Part shown: piece by piece, positions 8,653 through 17,728 of the stretch | How the letters are laid out: each line of letters begins with the position of its first letter | Numbering within the stretch: position 1 is the stretch's first letter | DNA from: Planctomycetota bacterium | GTDB taxonomy: Bacteria > Planctomycetota > Phycisphaerae > Phycisphaerales > UBA1924 | Reading direction: 5' to 3' | Length of the DNA stretch: 64,000 nucleotides | Assembly (NCBI GenBank): GCA_014584315.1 | Contig: JACTNA010000019.1 | Location: forward strand, 104,793 to 168,792 | Notes under the pieces: model-generated | What the model was told of the DNA's origin: nothing | The model's database searches: none | Seen by the model: only the letters and a program-made list of their open reading frames with translations | Translations under genes and position numbers: made by a program

Positions 8653-8700
8653 GGCACGCGCATCATAGGAACACGCCCGCCAGGGCCGCCCGGCCTCGCG

Positions 8701-9387
8701 TCACGGCAGCGGCTCCACCCACTCGACGGGCAACTCGCCGTACCCCTTCGCCGAGCCGTCGAGCCGCACCGCCTGCGCGATCCGCCCCGAGGCGTGGAAC
8801 CACCCGACTCGGAACTCGACGTGCTCGCCCTGCCGGAAGTCGATCACGCTCGCCGTCCGGTCCGAGGGGGGGGCATCCGTGATGTTGTACCCCAGGTCCG
8901 AGTCCAGCAGGATCGCCGTGCGATCCGGGAAGGCGACGGCGTCGAATCGGACGTGCGCCCTCCCGTCAACCAGGTCGTAGTCCGTCGCGTCGCCCATGTC
9001 CGCGCCCGCGTGCCCCGTCCCGTTCATCGCGTATGTCCGCGTCATCACGACCCCGAACGCCCGGTCGATCGTCGGGCACACCAGCACCGACCTCGGGCGG
9101 TACAACTCACCCGCCGTCTCACCCGCCATCCCCGCGTACGACTGCACCACCAGCGCCCAGTTCGGGGGCTTGCCCCACGGCTGCCCGATCGCCGGCCCGT
9201 ACCCGCCGTGCTCATCGGCGTAGATGCGGCACGCCAGGAACATCTGCCGCAGGTTCGAGAGGCACGCCGCGCCGCGCCCCGCTTCGCGCGCGCCCGCCAG
9301 CGCGGGGAGCAGCAGCCCGATCAGCAACGCGACCACCGCGATCACCACCAGCAGTTCGACGAGGGTGAACGCACGCCGGACAAGCAT
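8701..9387 (-). CDS. Type II secretion pseudopilin-like protein
   Basis: 228 aa. It opens with MLVRRAFTLVELLVVIAVVA, a classic prepilin cleavage/methylation signal (cleaved before F, with E5 of the mature form) and the hydrophobic assembly helix up to LLPALAGAREAGR. This resembles the large planctomycete family of single-gene pseudopilins (DUF1559-like). The C-terminal region has WFHASGRIAQAVRLDG, similar to the H-x-DG ending of that family, though the H-to-DG spacing is 11. The start at 9387 was chosen by the signal; an upstream extension has none. CACAAT lies five bases upstream, possibly a -10 for a leaderless message. Divergent from the gene at 9451. Confidence 0.82.
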   Translation of the reverse strand: MLVRRAFTLVELLVVIAVVALLIGLLLPALAGAREAGRGAACLSNLRQMFLACRIYADEHGGYGPAIGQPWGKPPNWALVVQSYAGMAGETAGELYRPRSVLVCPTIDRAFGVVMTRTYAMNGTGHAGADMGDATDYDLVDGRAHVRFDAVAFPDRTAILLDSDLGYNITDAPPSDRTASVIDFRQGEHVEFRVGWFHASGRIAQAVRLDGSAKGYGELPVEWVEPLP

Positions 9388-9450
9388 GGCGGATTGTGGG
9401 CACGCCGAGCCCTCTTGGCTACCGTGTGCTCGGACAACAGGAGATTCCCC

Positions 9451-10656
9451 ATGACCCGCGCCACAATCGCCCTGCTCTCGATCCCGCTCGCCATTCCGGC
9501 CGCAGGGCAAGGAACGGGGCCCGGCGTGCCCGAGTTCGGCGTGCGCGAGGGGTACGTCGTCGAGGTCGCGGTGCCCTCGTTGCCCGGGGCGCGGTTCCTC
9601 GCGTTCGACGACCGGGGAACGCTCTACGTCTCACTCCCCGGCCCCGGGCTTGTGCGGACCTTCCACGACCCCGACGGAGACGGGCGATACGAGCCGCTCG
9701 GCACCTTCGTCGAGGGCAAGCGCTCCGTCCACGGCCTGTGCTTCGCCGACGGATGGATGTGGTTCAGCACCGAGTCCTCCATCCACAAGGGCCGAGACAC
9801 CAACGGCGACGGCCGGGCCGACGAGGTCATCGACATCCTCACCGAACGCGACCTCCCCACGAGGGGGGGGCACTGGTGGCGTTCCCTCCTCGTCACCGAC
9901 CGGTACATCTACACCTCGATCGGCGACACCGGCAACATCACCGACGAACGAGACACCGACCGGCAGAAGATCTGGCGCTACAACCTCGACGGCTCCGGCA
10001 AGACGCTCTTCGCCGAGGGCCTGCGCAACACCGAGAAACTCCGCGTCCGGCCCGGCGACGACCCCGCCGCCGAACGCCTCTGGGGGTTCGACCACGGCTC
10101 GGACTGGTTCGGCCAGCCCATCGGCGACGCCCGCGACAACCAGCCCATCACCGACCTCAACCCGCCCGACGAACTCAACCTCTACGTCAAGGGCGGGTTC
10201 TACGGGCACCCCTTCGTCACGGGCCTGCGCGTCCCCCGCTACGAGTACCTCGACCGCTCCGACATCCACGATCTCGCCGCCCGCACGACCCCCCCCGAGT
10301 GGTGCGTCGGCGCGCACTGGGCCACCAACGGCTTCGCCTTCATCGATCCCGCACGCAACCGCGGCGCGTTCCCCCCCGACCACAACGGCGACATCTTCAT
10401 CGCCTGCCACGGATCGTGGAACAGTTCCGTCCCCGTCGGCTACTGCGTCGCCCGAGTCATCTTCGACGACGACCCCCTCGGCGACGGCCGCCCCGTCGGC
10501 ATGGTCAAGGTCGTCTCCACGCTCAGCCGCGATGGGACGAGAGTCCTCGCCCGACCCGCCGACGCCGAGCAAGGCCCCGACGGCTCGCTCTACTTCTCCA
10601 CCAGCGGCCGCGAGGGCGCGGTCTACCGCCTCCGGTACCTCGGGAAGAACGAATAA
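9451..10656 (+). CDS. Sorbosone/glucose dehydrogenase-like beta-propeller protein
   Basis: 401 aa with a signal peptide (MTRATIALLSIPLAIPAAGQ) and an ACAGGAGA Shine-Dalgarno. Repeated blade motifs (DRGTLYVSLPG, DPDGDGRYEPLGTF, VTDRYIYTSIGDTGN, EQGPDGSLYFSTSGREGAVYRL) match the PQQ-dependent sugar dehydrogenase / L-sorbosone dehydrogenase fold, a six-bladed propeller. The ending 'DGSLYF...GAVYRLRY' is typical of planctomycete members, many of which are fused to a haem domain; no CxxCH is present here, so it is a free-standing propeller. It acts outside the cytoplasm; the sugar or other substrate is not known. Confidence 0.75.
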   Translation: MTRATIALLSIPLAIPAAGQGTGPGVPEFGVREGYVVEVAVPSLPGARFLAFDDRGTLYVSLPGPGLVRTFHDPDGDGRYEPLGTFVEGKRSVHGLCFADGWMWFSTESSIHKGRDTNGDGRADEVIDILTERDLPTRGGHWWRSLLVTDRYIYTSIGDTGNITDERDTDRQKIWRYNLDGSGKTLFAEGLRNTEKLRVRPGDDPAAERLWGFDHGSDWFGQPIGDARDNQPITDLNPPDELNLYVKGGFYGHPFVTGLRVPRYEYLDRSDIHDLAARTTPPEWCVGAHWATNGFAFIDPARNRGAFPPDHNGDIFIACHGSWNSSVPVGYCVARVIFDDDPLGDGRPVGMVKVVSTLSRDGTRVLARPADAEQGPDGSLYFSTSGREGAVYRLRYLGKNE

Positions 10657-10676
10657 CCCGCTCCGCCGACGCGCGC

Positions 10677-11633
10677 TCACCCAATCGACGCCGCCCGCGC
10701 GCGCAGCCCGTCGATCATCCCACGCACTTCCTCCGCCATCCGGGTGTTCGGGAACTCGTTGATGATCCGTTCGCCCACCCGCGCGGCCTGCCCCCACCGC
10801 CTGTCGCGCACCGCCAACTTGAACTCGACGCCGAGGTTCTCGCGCGCCTTCCCGATCACGCCCCGCGCCACCTCCCGGAACGGCTCCGCTTCCCCTTCCG
10901 TCAGGTACCCGTCCAGTTCCTTGAGCATCGTCATCGCGTCCTCGATGCGGCTCTCCTGCGCCGCCAGCAGGAACCGACGCTCAAGGTCCTCCTTGTACCG
11001 CTCGTGCGCCTCATCCACGCGCTTGCGCAGCCCCTGCACGCGGTGCGAGTCGGGGTACAACCGCGACAGCCGACCGGCCTCCGCCCTCGCGTCCTCCCAG
11101 CGCCGCTGGATGATCAGCCCGTCCAACTGCGCGATCGCCGCCGAGATCTGACGCTCGTACGCGTCGCGGCGTCCCGCCTCGACCCGGGCACGGAACTCCT
11201 CCGCGTCCGTCCGGTACCCGAAGCGATCCGCCAACTCGCGCACCAGCACCAGCGCGGCCTCCCACTCGCCCGCCGCGATGTCCTCCTCGATCGCGCGACG
11301 CAGCAACTCCCGCTCACGCCCGCGGTTCAGCACGCGCCGCGCGTCATCCGACAGGGCCTGCAACTCGGCCAGCCGCTCGACCGCGTCGCGGAACTCGGCC
11401 GCCGCGCGACCGACGTCCCCGCCCCCGCCGCCGCCACGCACCGACGCGAACGTCACCGGCGCGACCGCCAGCACCAGCACCAGCCCCAGCACGCCCATCG
11501 CGGTGAGCGTGGGATCGCGGTGCCACACCCCCCACAGGCACAGCCCAAGCGCCACCAGCGCGGCCGCCCCGTAACTCCACGCCAGCCGAACCGTCGTCTC
11601 ACGCCATGCCGATCGTGAACCCATGTCGCTCAT
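10677..11633 (-). CDS. Membrane-anchored helical-repeat (TPR-like) protein
   Basis: 318 aa. Two membrane helices lie at about residues 18-36 and 43-63, followed by a glycine run (VRGGGGGGDVG) and about 240 residues of repeated helix pairs, for example READLVL-type segments 'EWEAALVLVRELADRFGYR', 'RWEDARAEAGRLSRLYPDS' and 'RWGQAARVGERIINEFPNT'. Each is a TPR-like A/B helix pair ending in 'FP' or 'YP'. The first start with MSDMGSR at 11633 is preferred over an in-frame GTG at 11717, which lies inside the cupin gene. Probably a scaffold exposed to the cytoplasm. 32 bp downstream of the cupin gene, same strand. Confidence 0.75.
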   Translation of the reverse strand: MSDMGSRSAWRETTVRLAWSYGAAALVALGLCLWGVWHRDPTLTAMGVLGLVLVLAVAPVTFASVRGGGGGGDVGRAAAEFRDAVERLAELQALSDDARRVLNRGRERELLRRAIEEDIAAGEWEAALVLVRELADRFGYRTDAEEFRARVEAGRRDAYERQISAAIAQLDGLIIQRRWEDARAEAGRLSRLYPDSHRVQGLRKRVDEAHERYKEDLERRFLLAAQESRIEDAMTMLKELDGYLTEGEAEPFREVARGVIGKARENLGVEFKLAVRDRRWGQAARVGERIINEFPNTRMAEEVRGMIDGLRARAASIG

Positions 11634-11665
11634 CCCTGATGACTCCCGGTCCAAACCCTGCCGCC

Positions 11666-12037
11666 TCAACTCCCGGGCGTCGGATCGCCGCAATCCCGGC
11701 TCATCGGCACCAGGCACAGAAACCGAAGCCCGTCCGGCGCGGCCGCCCGGAACTGATGCTCCTCGTTCGCCGGCACGTAGATCACGTCGCCGGACCGGAT
11801 CGGACGCTCCTGCCCCTCCAGCAGAATCGTCCCCGAACCCGACACCACGAACACCTCGTGCTCGTAGTCGTGCGAGTGCCGGGGCGTGTGGCCTCCCCCC
11901 TCCACCCGGAACTGCCGCAGCGCGAAGTTCGGCGCGCCGTCCGCCCTACCCACCATCACCGACATCCGCGCCCCCTTGACCCCCGGCAGGTCCACGGCCG
12001 TCAGCGGCGTCTCATCGATGTTCCGGATCAGCGGCAT
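11666..12037 (-). CDS. Cupin-domain protein
   Basis: 123 aa, a single conserved barrel. Cupin motif 1 is seen as HTPRHSHDYEHEVFVVSGSG (metal ligands His-x-His, Glu), and motif 2 as IRSGDVIYVPANEEHQF (final His). The beginning MPLIRNIDETPLTAV is typical of small cupins whose ligand is unknown. An AGGAG Shine-Dalgarno precedes the start at 12037. It may act as a metal-dependent enzyme or sensor. Confidence 0.88.
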   Translation of the reverse strand: MPLIRNIDETPLTAVDLPGVKGARMSVMVGRADGAPNFALRQFRVEGGGHTPRHSHDYEHEVFVVSGSGTILLEGQERPIRSGDVIYVPANEEHQFRAAAPDGLRFLCLVPMSRDCGDPTPGS

Positions 12038-12086
12038 GGGCGGCTCCTGGCCGGGCGAGCGGGGTGGGAGGCTCCCCAAGTCTAAC

Positions 12087-12092
12087 TATGAT
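12087..12092 (+). promoter_or_regulatory. -10 hexamer (TATGAT) before the MBL-fold gene
   Basis: TATGAT lies six bases before the ATG at 12099, with no Shine-Dalgarno in between, so the message may begin at the start codon. Confidence 0.45.
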
Positions 12093-12098
12093 CGACGG

Positions 12099-12749
12099 AT
12101 GCAGCCCGAGCCAGCCCCGACCATCGAGATCGTCACGCTCGGCCCGTGGGAAACCAACTGCCACATCGTCTCCGTGCCGGGGTCCGACGAGTGCTGGATC
12201 GTCGATGCCGGCTTCGACCCCGCTCCCCTGATCGACGCCGTACGCCGACGGGGCCTGCGCCCGACCGCCCTGCTCCTCACCCATGCCCACCTCGACCACA
12301 TCGGGGGGGTAGGCGAAGTTCTAAGGGCATTCCCGGGGACACCCATCTGGCTCCACGCCGCCGAGACCCGCTGGTTGAACGACCCCGAGTTGAACCTCTC
12401 CGCCGCCGTAGGCATGCCCGTGACCACCCCCGGCCCGGACCGAACCCTTGAGGGCGGAGAGGAACTGACACTCGCCGGAACAACGTGGCGGGTGCTCCAC
12501 ACGCCCGGCCACTCTCCCGGCGGCATCACGCTCGTCCACGACGCCTCCAACACCGCCATCGTCGGCGACACCCTCTTCGCAGGCTCCGTCGGACGCAGCG
12601 ACTTCCCCACCTCCGACCCCGATGCCCTGGTGCGCTCCATCCGCGACACGCTCTACGCCCTCCCCGACGACACCCGCGTTCTGCCCGGCCACGGCCCCGC
12701 GACGACCATCGGGCGCGAAAAGCGCTCCAACCCGTTCGTGCGCGCCTGA
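12099..12749 (+). CDS. Metallo-beta-lactamase-fold hydrolase, glyoxalase II-like
   Basis: 216 aa. The metal-binding motif THAHLDHIGG (H62, H64, D66, H67) is complete, with HTPGHSPGG (second histidine), VGDTLFAGSVGRSDFP (bridging Asp) and LPGHGP (last histidine), the set used by the YcbL / glyoxalase II group. The typical product is hydrolysis of a thioester such as S-lactoylglutathione, but this short form lacks the glutathione-binding C-terminal domain, so the substrate is open. Divergent from the cupin gene, 61 bp apart. Confidence 0.9.
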   Translation: MQPEPAPTIEIVTLGPWETNCHIVSVPGSDECWIVDAGFDPAPLIDAVRRRGLRPTALLLTHAHLDHIGGVGEVLRAFPGTPIWLHAAETRWLNDPELNLSAAVGMPVTTPGPDRTLEGGEELTLAGTTWRVLHTPGHSPGGITLVHDASNTAIVGDTLFAGSVGRSDFPTSDPDALVRSIRDTLYALPDDTRVLPGHGPATTIGREKRSNPFVRA

Positions 12750-12755
12750 CCGCGC

Positions 12756-14450
12756 TCACGCCTGCCGTGCGACGCCGACCACGCTCTCGATGATCTCGCG
12801 CGAGTTCGCGCACCGCGGGCACTTGTGCTGTCCCCCGAGTTTGCCGCGAGACTCAAGCCAGCGGTGAAACGCCCCCACCGGCAGGGGCGTGACGACCGGC
12901 GGCGCCATGCCGAGGTCCGCCGTCCGCTTCGTCGTGTAGTCCACGTTCTGCTGCTTCAACGCCCGGTCGAACGCCTCGGCGAAGGCCGGCGGCAGCCCGA
13001 CCGCGACCTCCACCGCCAGTTCCAGCCCCGGACGCCGACCCTCTCCCGGATACACCGGCGCGGCCGTGAACTCCCCCACCGTCACCCCCGCCTCCCGCGC
13101 CGCCGCCGCCACGGCATTCTCCACGTGCTCGACGATGATGTTCTCCCCGAACGCGTTGATGAAGTGCCGATGCCGACCCACGATCCGCAGCCGAGCGGGG
13201 CCGCGCGCAGGGCGAGAACCACCCCTCGGGGCGGGGCCTCGCAGGCCGCGCCTCACGCCGGGTACGGAGTCAAACTCCACGACGTCCCCCAGCACGTACC
13301 GCCACAGGCCAGCGCAGGTGGACAGCACCACGACGTACCTCACGCCCGGCTCAACGGCGTCGCACGCGAACGCCCGCGGCGAGGCCGAGTCGATCTCCTC
13401 GAGCGGCACGAACTCGAAGAAGGTGCCGTGGTCCGCGCACAACCGCAGCGAGGGCTGCGCGACGCCCTCCCGGTTCGGCTCGTCCTGGATCGCCACGAAC
13501 GCCTCGCTCGCCGGGTACAACTCGATGCGGTGCGGGATGTCCTCGCCCGCGTCCCCCGACCAGAACCGCCGCACGCGAGGATCGAACGGCGCGTACTTCA
13601 CGCCGCCGTGCACGAAAACCCGCAGGTTCGGCCACAGGTCCCGGATGCACGACGCCGCACGCCCCCGCTCGCGCGCGACTTCGAGCATCCGGTCGAACAG
13701 CACCATCGCCCACGACGGCATCCCGCTGATGAACCGCACGTCGTGCTCGACGCACAGCCGCGCCATCGCGTCGATCTTCGCCGGCCAGTCGCTCATCAAC
13801 GCGATCTCACGCCCCGGCAGGTACACCTCGCTCAACGGCCAGCGGATCAGCCCCGTCACCAGCCCCGACAGGTCGCCCGTGCGCACGCCGTGCTCGTTCG
13901 TCTCGACGCTCGTCGAACCGCCGATGAACAGGCAGCGCCCCCCCATCACCCCCGGCAGCGAGATGCCGAACCGCACCGCGTGCGCGAAGATGTCCAGGCT
14001 CGCCCGGTAGTTCGACCGCATCATCTCCCGCGAGACGGGGATGAACTTGTCGCCCGCCGTCGTCCCGCTCGTCTGCGCGAAATCCCGCACCAGCCCCGGC
14101 CACAGGACGTTCGGCTCCCCCCCCTCGCGCATCCGCGCGATCGGCCCGCGGAAGGCGTACCAGTCCGCGACCGGCGCCTCCGCCCGATACCCCGCCAGCA
14201 TCTGCTCGTCCGGCAATGACGCGAGCCGTGCGAAGTTGTGCCTGCGCCCGAACTCGCACCCGGCCGCCCGACGCAGCAGCCCCCGCAACTGGGCCGTCTG
14301 CACCCGTCCCGTGTGCTCCGCCCACCACCTCGTGTCCGACAGCCTCGCCGCACGACGCACGACGCGGGCGCGCAGCGCGTGCCCCACCAACGAGGTCCAG
14401 CGACCCTTCGCCCGCCCGCGCGCCGCGCTGGATCGCTCAGCGGCTGCCAC
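12756..14450 (-). CDS. GH3 auxin-responsive-promoter family acyl-adenylating enzyme
   Basis: 564 aa, normal for the GH3 family, which adenylates a carboxylic acid and transfers it to an amino acid in plants; bacterial roles are unsettled. Seen: FAQTSGTTAGDKFIPVS (phosphate-binding loop, about residues 110-126), RYVLGDVVEF and RIVGRHRHFINAFGEN (hinge region). About 20 residues, GVRRGLRGPAPRGGSRPARG, separate the last two and carry a GC-rich palindrome also found in other genes here. Near the C-terminus is CPRCANSREII, a possible zinc-ribbon-like pair. It overlaps the upstream hydrolase gene by 14 bp, so the two are probably co-translated. Confidence 0.82.
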   Translation of the reverse strand: MAAAERSSAARGRAKGRWTSLVGHALRARVVRRAARLSDTRWWAEHTGRVQTAQLRGLLRRAAGCEFGRRHNFARLASLPDEQMLAGYRAEAPVADWYAFRGPIARMREGGEPNVLWPGLVRDFAQTSGTTAGDKFIPVSREMMRSNYRASLDIFAHAVRFGISLPGVMGGRCLFIGGSTSVETNEHGVRTGDLSGLVTGLIRWPLSEVYLPGREIALMSDWPAKIDAMARLCVEHDVRFISGMPSWAMVLFDRMLEVARERGRAASCIRDLWPNLRVFVHGGVKYAPFDPRVRRFWSGDAGEDIPHRIELYPASEAFVAIQDEPNREGVAQPSLRLCADHGTFFEFVPLEEIDSASPRAFACDAVEPGVRYVVVLSTCAGLWRYVLGDVVEFDSVPGVRRGLRGPAPRGGSRPARGPARLRIVGRHRHFINAFGENIIVEHVENAVAAAAREAGVTVGEFTAAPVYPGEGRRPGLELAVEVAVGLPPAFAEAFDRALKQQNVDYTTKRTADLGMAPPVVTPLPVGAFHRWLESRGKLGGQHKCPRCANSREIIESVVGVARQA

Positions 14451-15285
14451 GGCCGTTCGCGCCCGAAGTGCGTTCGTCCAGTTCTTCGGCGAACCGGATC
14501 ATCGCCGCGGCGAACTCGTCCGGCTTCTCCACCATCGGCACGTGCCCGCACCGGTCGAACCAGACCAGGCGCGCATCCGGCAGCAGCCGCGCGAACTCCT
14601 CCGCGGCCTCGGGCGGCGTCACGATGTCGTTGCGCCCCCAGATCAGCAGCGTCGGCGCCTGGATCCGCCCGATCTGTTCCCCGAGGTGGTTCTTGCGGGC
14701 CGTCCGCGAGAGCCGCACCATCGCCCGGGCCTTCTCCCGGTGCGTCAACTCGCGGTGCGCTCGGTCGAGGTCCGCCTCTCGGACGTGCATCGGGTCGTAG
14801 AACAACTCGCCGATCTTCCGCGCGAGCCACTCGCGGCTGGGCCGGATCTGCACGTCCCGCACCATCGACCGCTCGATCAAACCGCTCGACCCCGCCAGCA
14901 CCAGCCCCCGCACCAGTTCCGGGCGACGCAGCGCCACCCGCAACGCCACGTGCCCCCCGAACGAGTTGCCCACCAACACCGCCGGCCCGTCGAGATGCCC
15001 GTCAAGGAAACGCGAGGTCAACTCCTCCACCCCGTCCACGGAGCAGTCCTCGTCCGTCAGGTCGAGCAGCGGCAGTTCCAGCATCACGCAACGGACCCGC
15101 GGGTGGACGCGATTGACCACGTCTTCCCAGTGGTCGTTCAGCCCCACCAACCCGTGCAGGAAGACCACCGGAGGCCCCTCGCCCACCTCCGTCACCTTGG
15201 CGCAGACCGGCTGCCCGCTCGCCCCCACAAGGGTCAGCGTGGTTGAGGGAAGGGCCGGTCCTGGGGTGACTTCGCTGGTCGGCAT
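14437..15285 (-). CDS. Alpha/beta hydrolase
   Basis: 282 aa, alpha/beta-hydrolase fold. Oxyanion loop is in VVFLHGLVGLNDHW, the nucleophile elbow is GNSFGGH (S108), the acid is in WGRNDIVTP and the catalytic His in RCGHVPMVEKP. It resembles small-molecule ester or C-C bond hydrolases; the substrate is not clear. The start MPTSEVTPG (15285) is preferred because the 19-codon upstream extension lacks similarity. Its 14-bp overlap with the GH3 gene suggests that both act on one carboxylic compound: one activates it, the other hydrolyses it. Confidence 0.82.
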   Translation of the reverse strand: MPTSEVTPGPALPSTTLTLVGASGQPVCAKVTEVGEGPPVVFLHGLVGLNDHWEDVVNRVHPRVRCVMLELPLLDLTDEDCSVDGVEELTSRFLDGHLDGPAVLVGNSFGGHVALRVALRRPELVRGLVLAGSSGLIERSMVRDVQIRPSREWLARKIGELFYDPMHVREADLDRAHRELTHREKARAMVRLSRTARKNHLGEQIGRIQAPTLLIWGRNDIVTPPEAAEEFARLLPDARLVWFDRCGHVPMVEKPDEFAAAMIRFAEELDERTSGANGRGSR

Positions 15286-15351
15286 GGTTTCACAAGGGGG
15301 CCGATCCGGGGATAGTAACCGCTTTACCGCTCCGGGGCGCACCAGACCCCT

Positions 15352-16128
15352 TCAGTTCGACCCCTGGACCACACGCCCGTCCTCGAGATGCACGATCCGG
15401 TCAGCGCGAGCGGCAACCTCCGGATCGTGCGTGACCATCACGATCGTCCGGGCCGACCCGCCCCGAACCCCCGCGATCGCGTCCAGGATTCGCCGCCCCG
15501 TCTCCCGGTCGAGGTTGCCCGTCGGCTCGTCGGCGAGCAGCAGCCGAGGCTCGTTGATCAGCGCACGGGCGATGGCCACCCGCTGGCGCTCGCCCCCCGA
15601 GACCTCCGCGGGCCGATGCGAGAGCCGGTGCGAGAGGCCGAACGACGCCAGCAGGTCGGTCGCCCGGGCACGGAGCGCCCCACGCCGCCGCGAGTACCCG
15701 AACCGGCCGTGCAGCACCATCGCCCCCAGCAGCACGTTCTCCAGCACGTTCAACTCCGGCAGCAGGTGATAGAACTGGAAGACAAAGCCCACCGACCGCG
15801 CCCGGTAGCGGTCGAGTTCCCGGGCCGACATCTCCGAGAGCGGCCGGCCCTCGAAACGGATCGGGTGACGCTCCCCCGCGCCGCTGTCCGGGCGGTCCAG
15901 CCCGCCCATGAGGTGCAGCAGCGTGCTCTTGCCCGAGCCAGACGCCCCAAGCACGGCCACCCACTCGCCCTCGCGCACCCCGAGGGTCGCCCCCCGCAGC
16001 ACCGGCACCTCGACGCGCCCCAGCCGGTAGGTCTTGTGCAGGTCGCGCACGCTCAGCAGCGCGGCTCCCGCGTCGGGCCGGGCGTGGGGAGCGGTCGGAA
16101 TGCCGGCGTGCTGCGTCACGGTGATCAC
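15352..16128 (-). CDS. ABC transporter ATP-binding protein (LolD-like)
   Basis: 258 aa from a GTG start overlapping the permease stop by 4 bp (GTGA). Walker A GASGSGKST, Q loop FVFQFYHLLPEL, signature VSGGERQRVAIARA and Walker B LLLADEPTGNLD are present. The Q-loop sequence FQFYHLLPEL is characteristic of LolD, the ATPase of lipoprotein release from the inner membrane. The N-terminal 20 residues are Pro/Ala-rich and variable. It pairs with the permease gene just upstream. Confidence 0.9.
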   Translation of the reverse strand: MITVTQHAGIPTAPHARPDAGAALLSVRDLHKTYRLGRVEVPVLRGATLGVREGEWVAVLGASGSGKSTLLHLMGGLDRPDSGAGERHPIRFEGRPLSEMSARELDRYRARSVGFVFQFYHLLPELNVLENVLLGAMVLHGRFGYSRRRGALRARATDLLASFGLSHRLSHRPAEVSGGERQRVAIARALINEPRLLLADEPTGNLDRETGRRILDAIAGVRGGSARTIVMVTHDPEVAARADRIVHLEDGRVVQGSN

Positions 16129-17660
16129 TCGAACCTCAGGGCGCGGATGGGGTGCATGAACGCGGCGCGCAGCGCGGGAATCAACGCGCCCAGCAGGCAC
16201 GAGAGCACGCCCCCGGCCAGCACGAACGCCGCCTTGTCCGGCTCGATCCGCCGCGGGATCTCCTTGAACACATAGATCGCCGGGTCCCACACGTACAAGC
16301 CGAGGCTCTCGCCCATCCAGTCGTGGATGTCGTTGATGTTCGCCACGATCCCCCACGCCAGCAGCCCTCCCGCCACCGACCCCACCAGCCCGATCGCAGC
16401 ACCGTAGCGAAGCCACACCCACGCGATCCCCAACGACCCCGCCCCGAGCGCGCGCAGCACCCCGATGTCCCGCGTCTTCTCGCTGATCATCGCCCAGAAG
16501 ATCGCCAGCACCAGGAAGACCGCGGTCATCGAGATGAACGAAAAAATGAACAGCACCAGCGCGGTCTCCTTCTTCACCGCCGCGATCATCGTCCGGTTCG
16601 CGTCCTCCCACGTCTGGATCACGATGACGCCGGGCGACGGCACCTCGCCCGCGTGCGCCGCCGCGAACCCCGCGTAGATGCGCTCCACTCTCGACTTGAA
16701 CGCCGCCAGGTCCCGGTCCGCCGTCCGTCCCCGCACCAGCACCGCCGTCGTGCGCGCCGGATCGACCTCGTAGCGCTCCTCGCGCTCCCCCTCCTCCTGG
16801 GCGAACGGATCGAGCGGCCCGTCGTCCGCGAGCCGAAGCCCCTCGTTCATCTGGAGCATCGACTGCAACGCGTCGAACCGCACCAGCACCGTCTGCCGGT
16901 CGATGTCGTACAGCCCGCTCTCGAACTCGTTGGCCACCGGCAGCACCCGCGTCTGCACCTCGCGCGGCCGACCCTTGCTGTCGAGCGGCACGACCCGCAG
17001 CGTCAACTCCCCCTGCAACGGCAGGAAGATGTCCGCGTGCGTCAGCCCGCCCTCCGCCGTCTGCTGCGGGATCACCATCGGGATGTAGAACCCGCTCCGC
17101 GTGCGCCGGTTGAAGTCCGTCACCTCGATGCCGAGCACCATCGCGGCCTTCCGCTCGCCCGTCTCGGGGTCGGGGCGCGTCAGCGAGAGCCCGTTCTCAT
17201 ACAGCCGACCCCACATGTCCCGCCCGTCCAGCCGGGGGTCCTCGCCGCCGCGGTCCTTCCGAAGCGGCTCGGCCAGCGGCTTCCACCACAGCGTCTGCGC
17301 GAACGACGTCACCCGCGCGAAGCCCGGCCCGTCCACGCCGCGCACCGCGACCCCCTCGGTCCGACCGTCCGGGAGCGTGATGATCCCGAACGTCTCGATC
17401 AACGGCGTCGCCGCCTCGACCTCGGGGTCCGACTCCAGCCGTGCGATCAGGTCGTCGTAGTGCGGGAACCCCGTGTTCGGCCAGACGATCCGCACGTCCC
17501 CGATCAGCGAACGGCCGGACTCCGTCAGCATCCCCAGAAACCCGCCCATCACCGACCACGTGATCAGCACCATCGCCGTGCAGAGCGCAACGCCCAGCGA
17601 TGCCAGCAGCGGCATCACCTTTGTCGTCAGGTACTTCCGGGTCAGCAACGCCTGGTACAC
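16125..17660 (-). CDS. LolC/E-like ABC permease for lipoprotein release
   Basis: 511 aa from a GTG start. The N-terminus YQALLTRKYLTTKVMPLLAS leads into the first membrane helix, as in LolC/LolE ('RYL..K'). A long periplasmic domain follows (about residues 45-370), then three C-terminal helices with TAVFLVLAIFWAMISEKTRD and IGVLRALGAGSLGI, the FtsX core, and the ending PALRAAFMHPIRALRFE. Family members are usually about 410 aa; the extra 100 residues lie in the periplasmic domain. One permease gene is present rather than a LolC and LolE pair, so it probably works as a homodimer. TAGACT lies six bases before the GTG, with no Shine-Dalgarno. Confidence 0.85.
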   Translation of the reverse strand: MYQALLTRKYLTTKVMPLLASLGVALCTAMVLITWSVMGGFLGMLTESGRSLIGDVRIVWPNTGFPHYDDLIARLESDPEVEAATPLIETFGIITLPDGRTEGVAVRGVDGPGFARVTSFAQTLWWKPLAEPLRKDRGGEDPRLDGRDMWGRLYENGLSLTRPDPETGERKAAMVLGIEVTDFNRRTRSGFYIPMVIPQQTAEGGLTHADIFLPLQGELTLRVVPLDSKGRPREVQTRVLPVANEFESGLYDIDRQTVLVRFDALQSMLQMNEGLRLADDGPLDPFAQEEGEREERYEVDPARTTAVLVRGRTADRDLAAFKSRVERIYAGFAAAHAGEVPSPGVIVIQTWEDANRTMIAAVKKETALVLFIFSFISMTAVFLVLAIFWAMISEKTRDIGVLRALGAGSLGIAWVWLRYGAAIGLVGSVAGGLLAWGIVANINDIHDWMGESLGLYVWDPAIYVFKEIPRRIEPDKAAFVLAGGVLSCLLGALIPALRAAFMHPIRALRFE

Positions 17661-17666
17661 GGCCGC

Positions 17667-17672
17667 AGTCTA
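17667..17672 (-). promoter_or_regulatory. -10-like hexamer (TAGACT) before the LolC-like gene
   Basis: TAGACT is separated from the GTG start at 17660 by six bases (GCGGCC) and there is no ribosome binding site, giving the leaderless geometry seen at other genes here. Confidence 0.4.
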
Positions 17673-17728
17673 GGGGAAGCGAACCGCGACGAACCGCCCG
17701 CGTCCGAGGCCGCTCGCCCTGACGCCGG

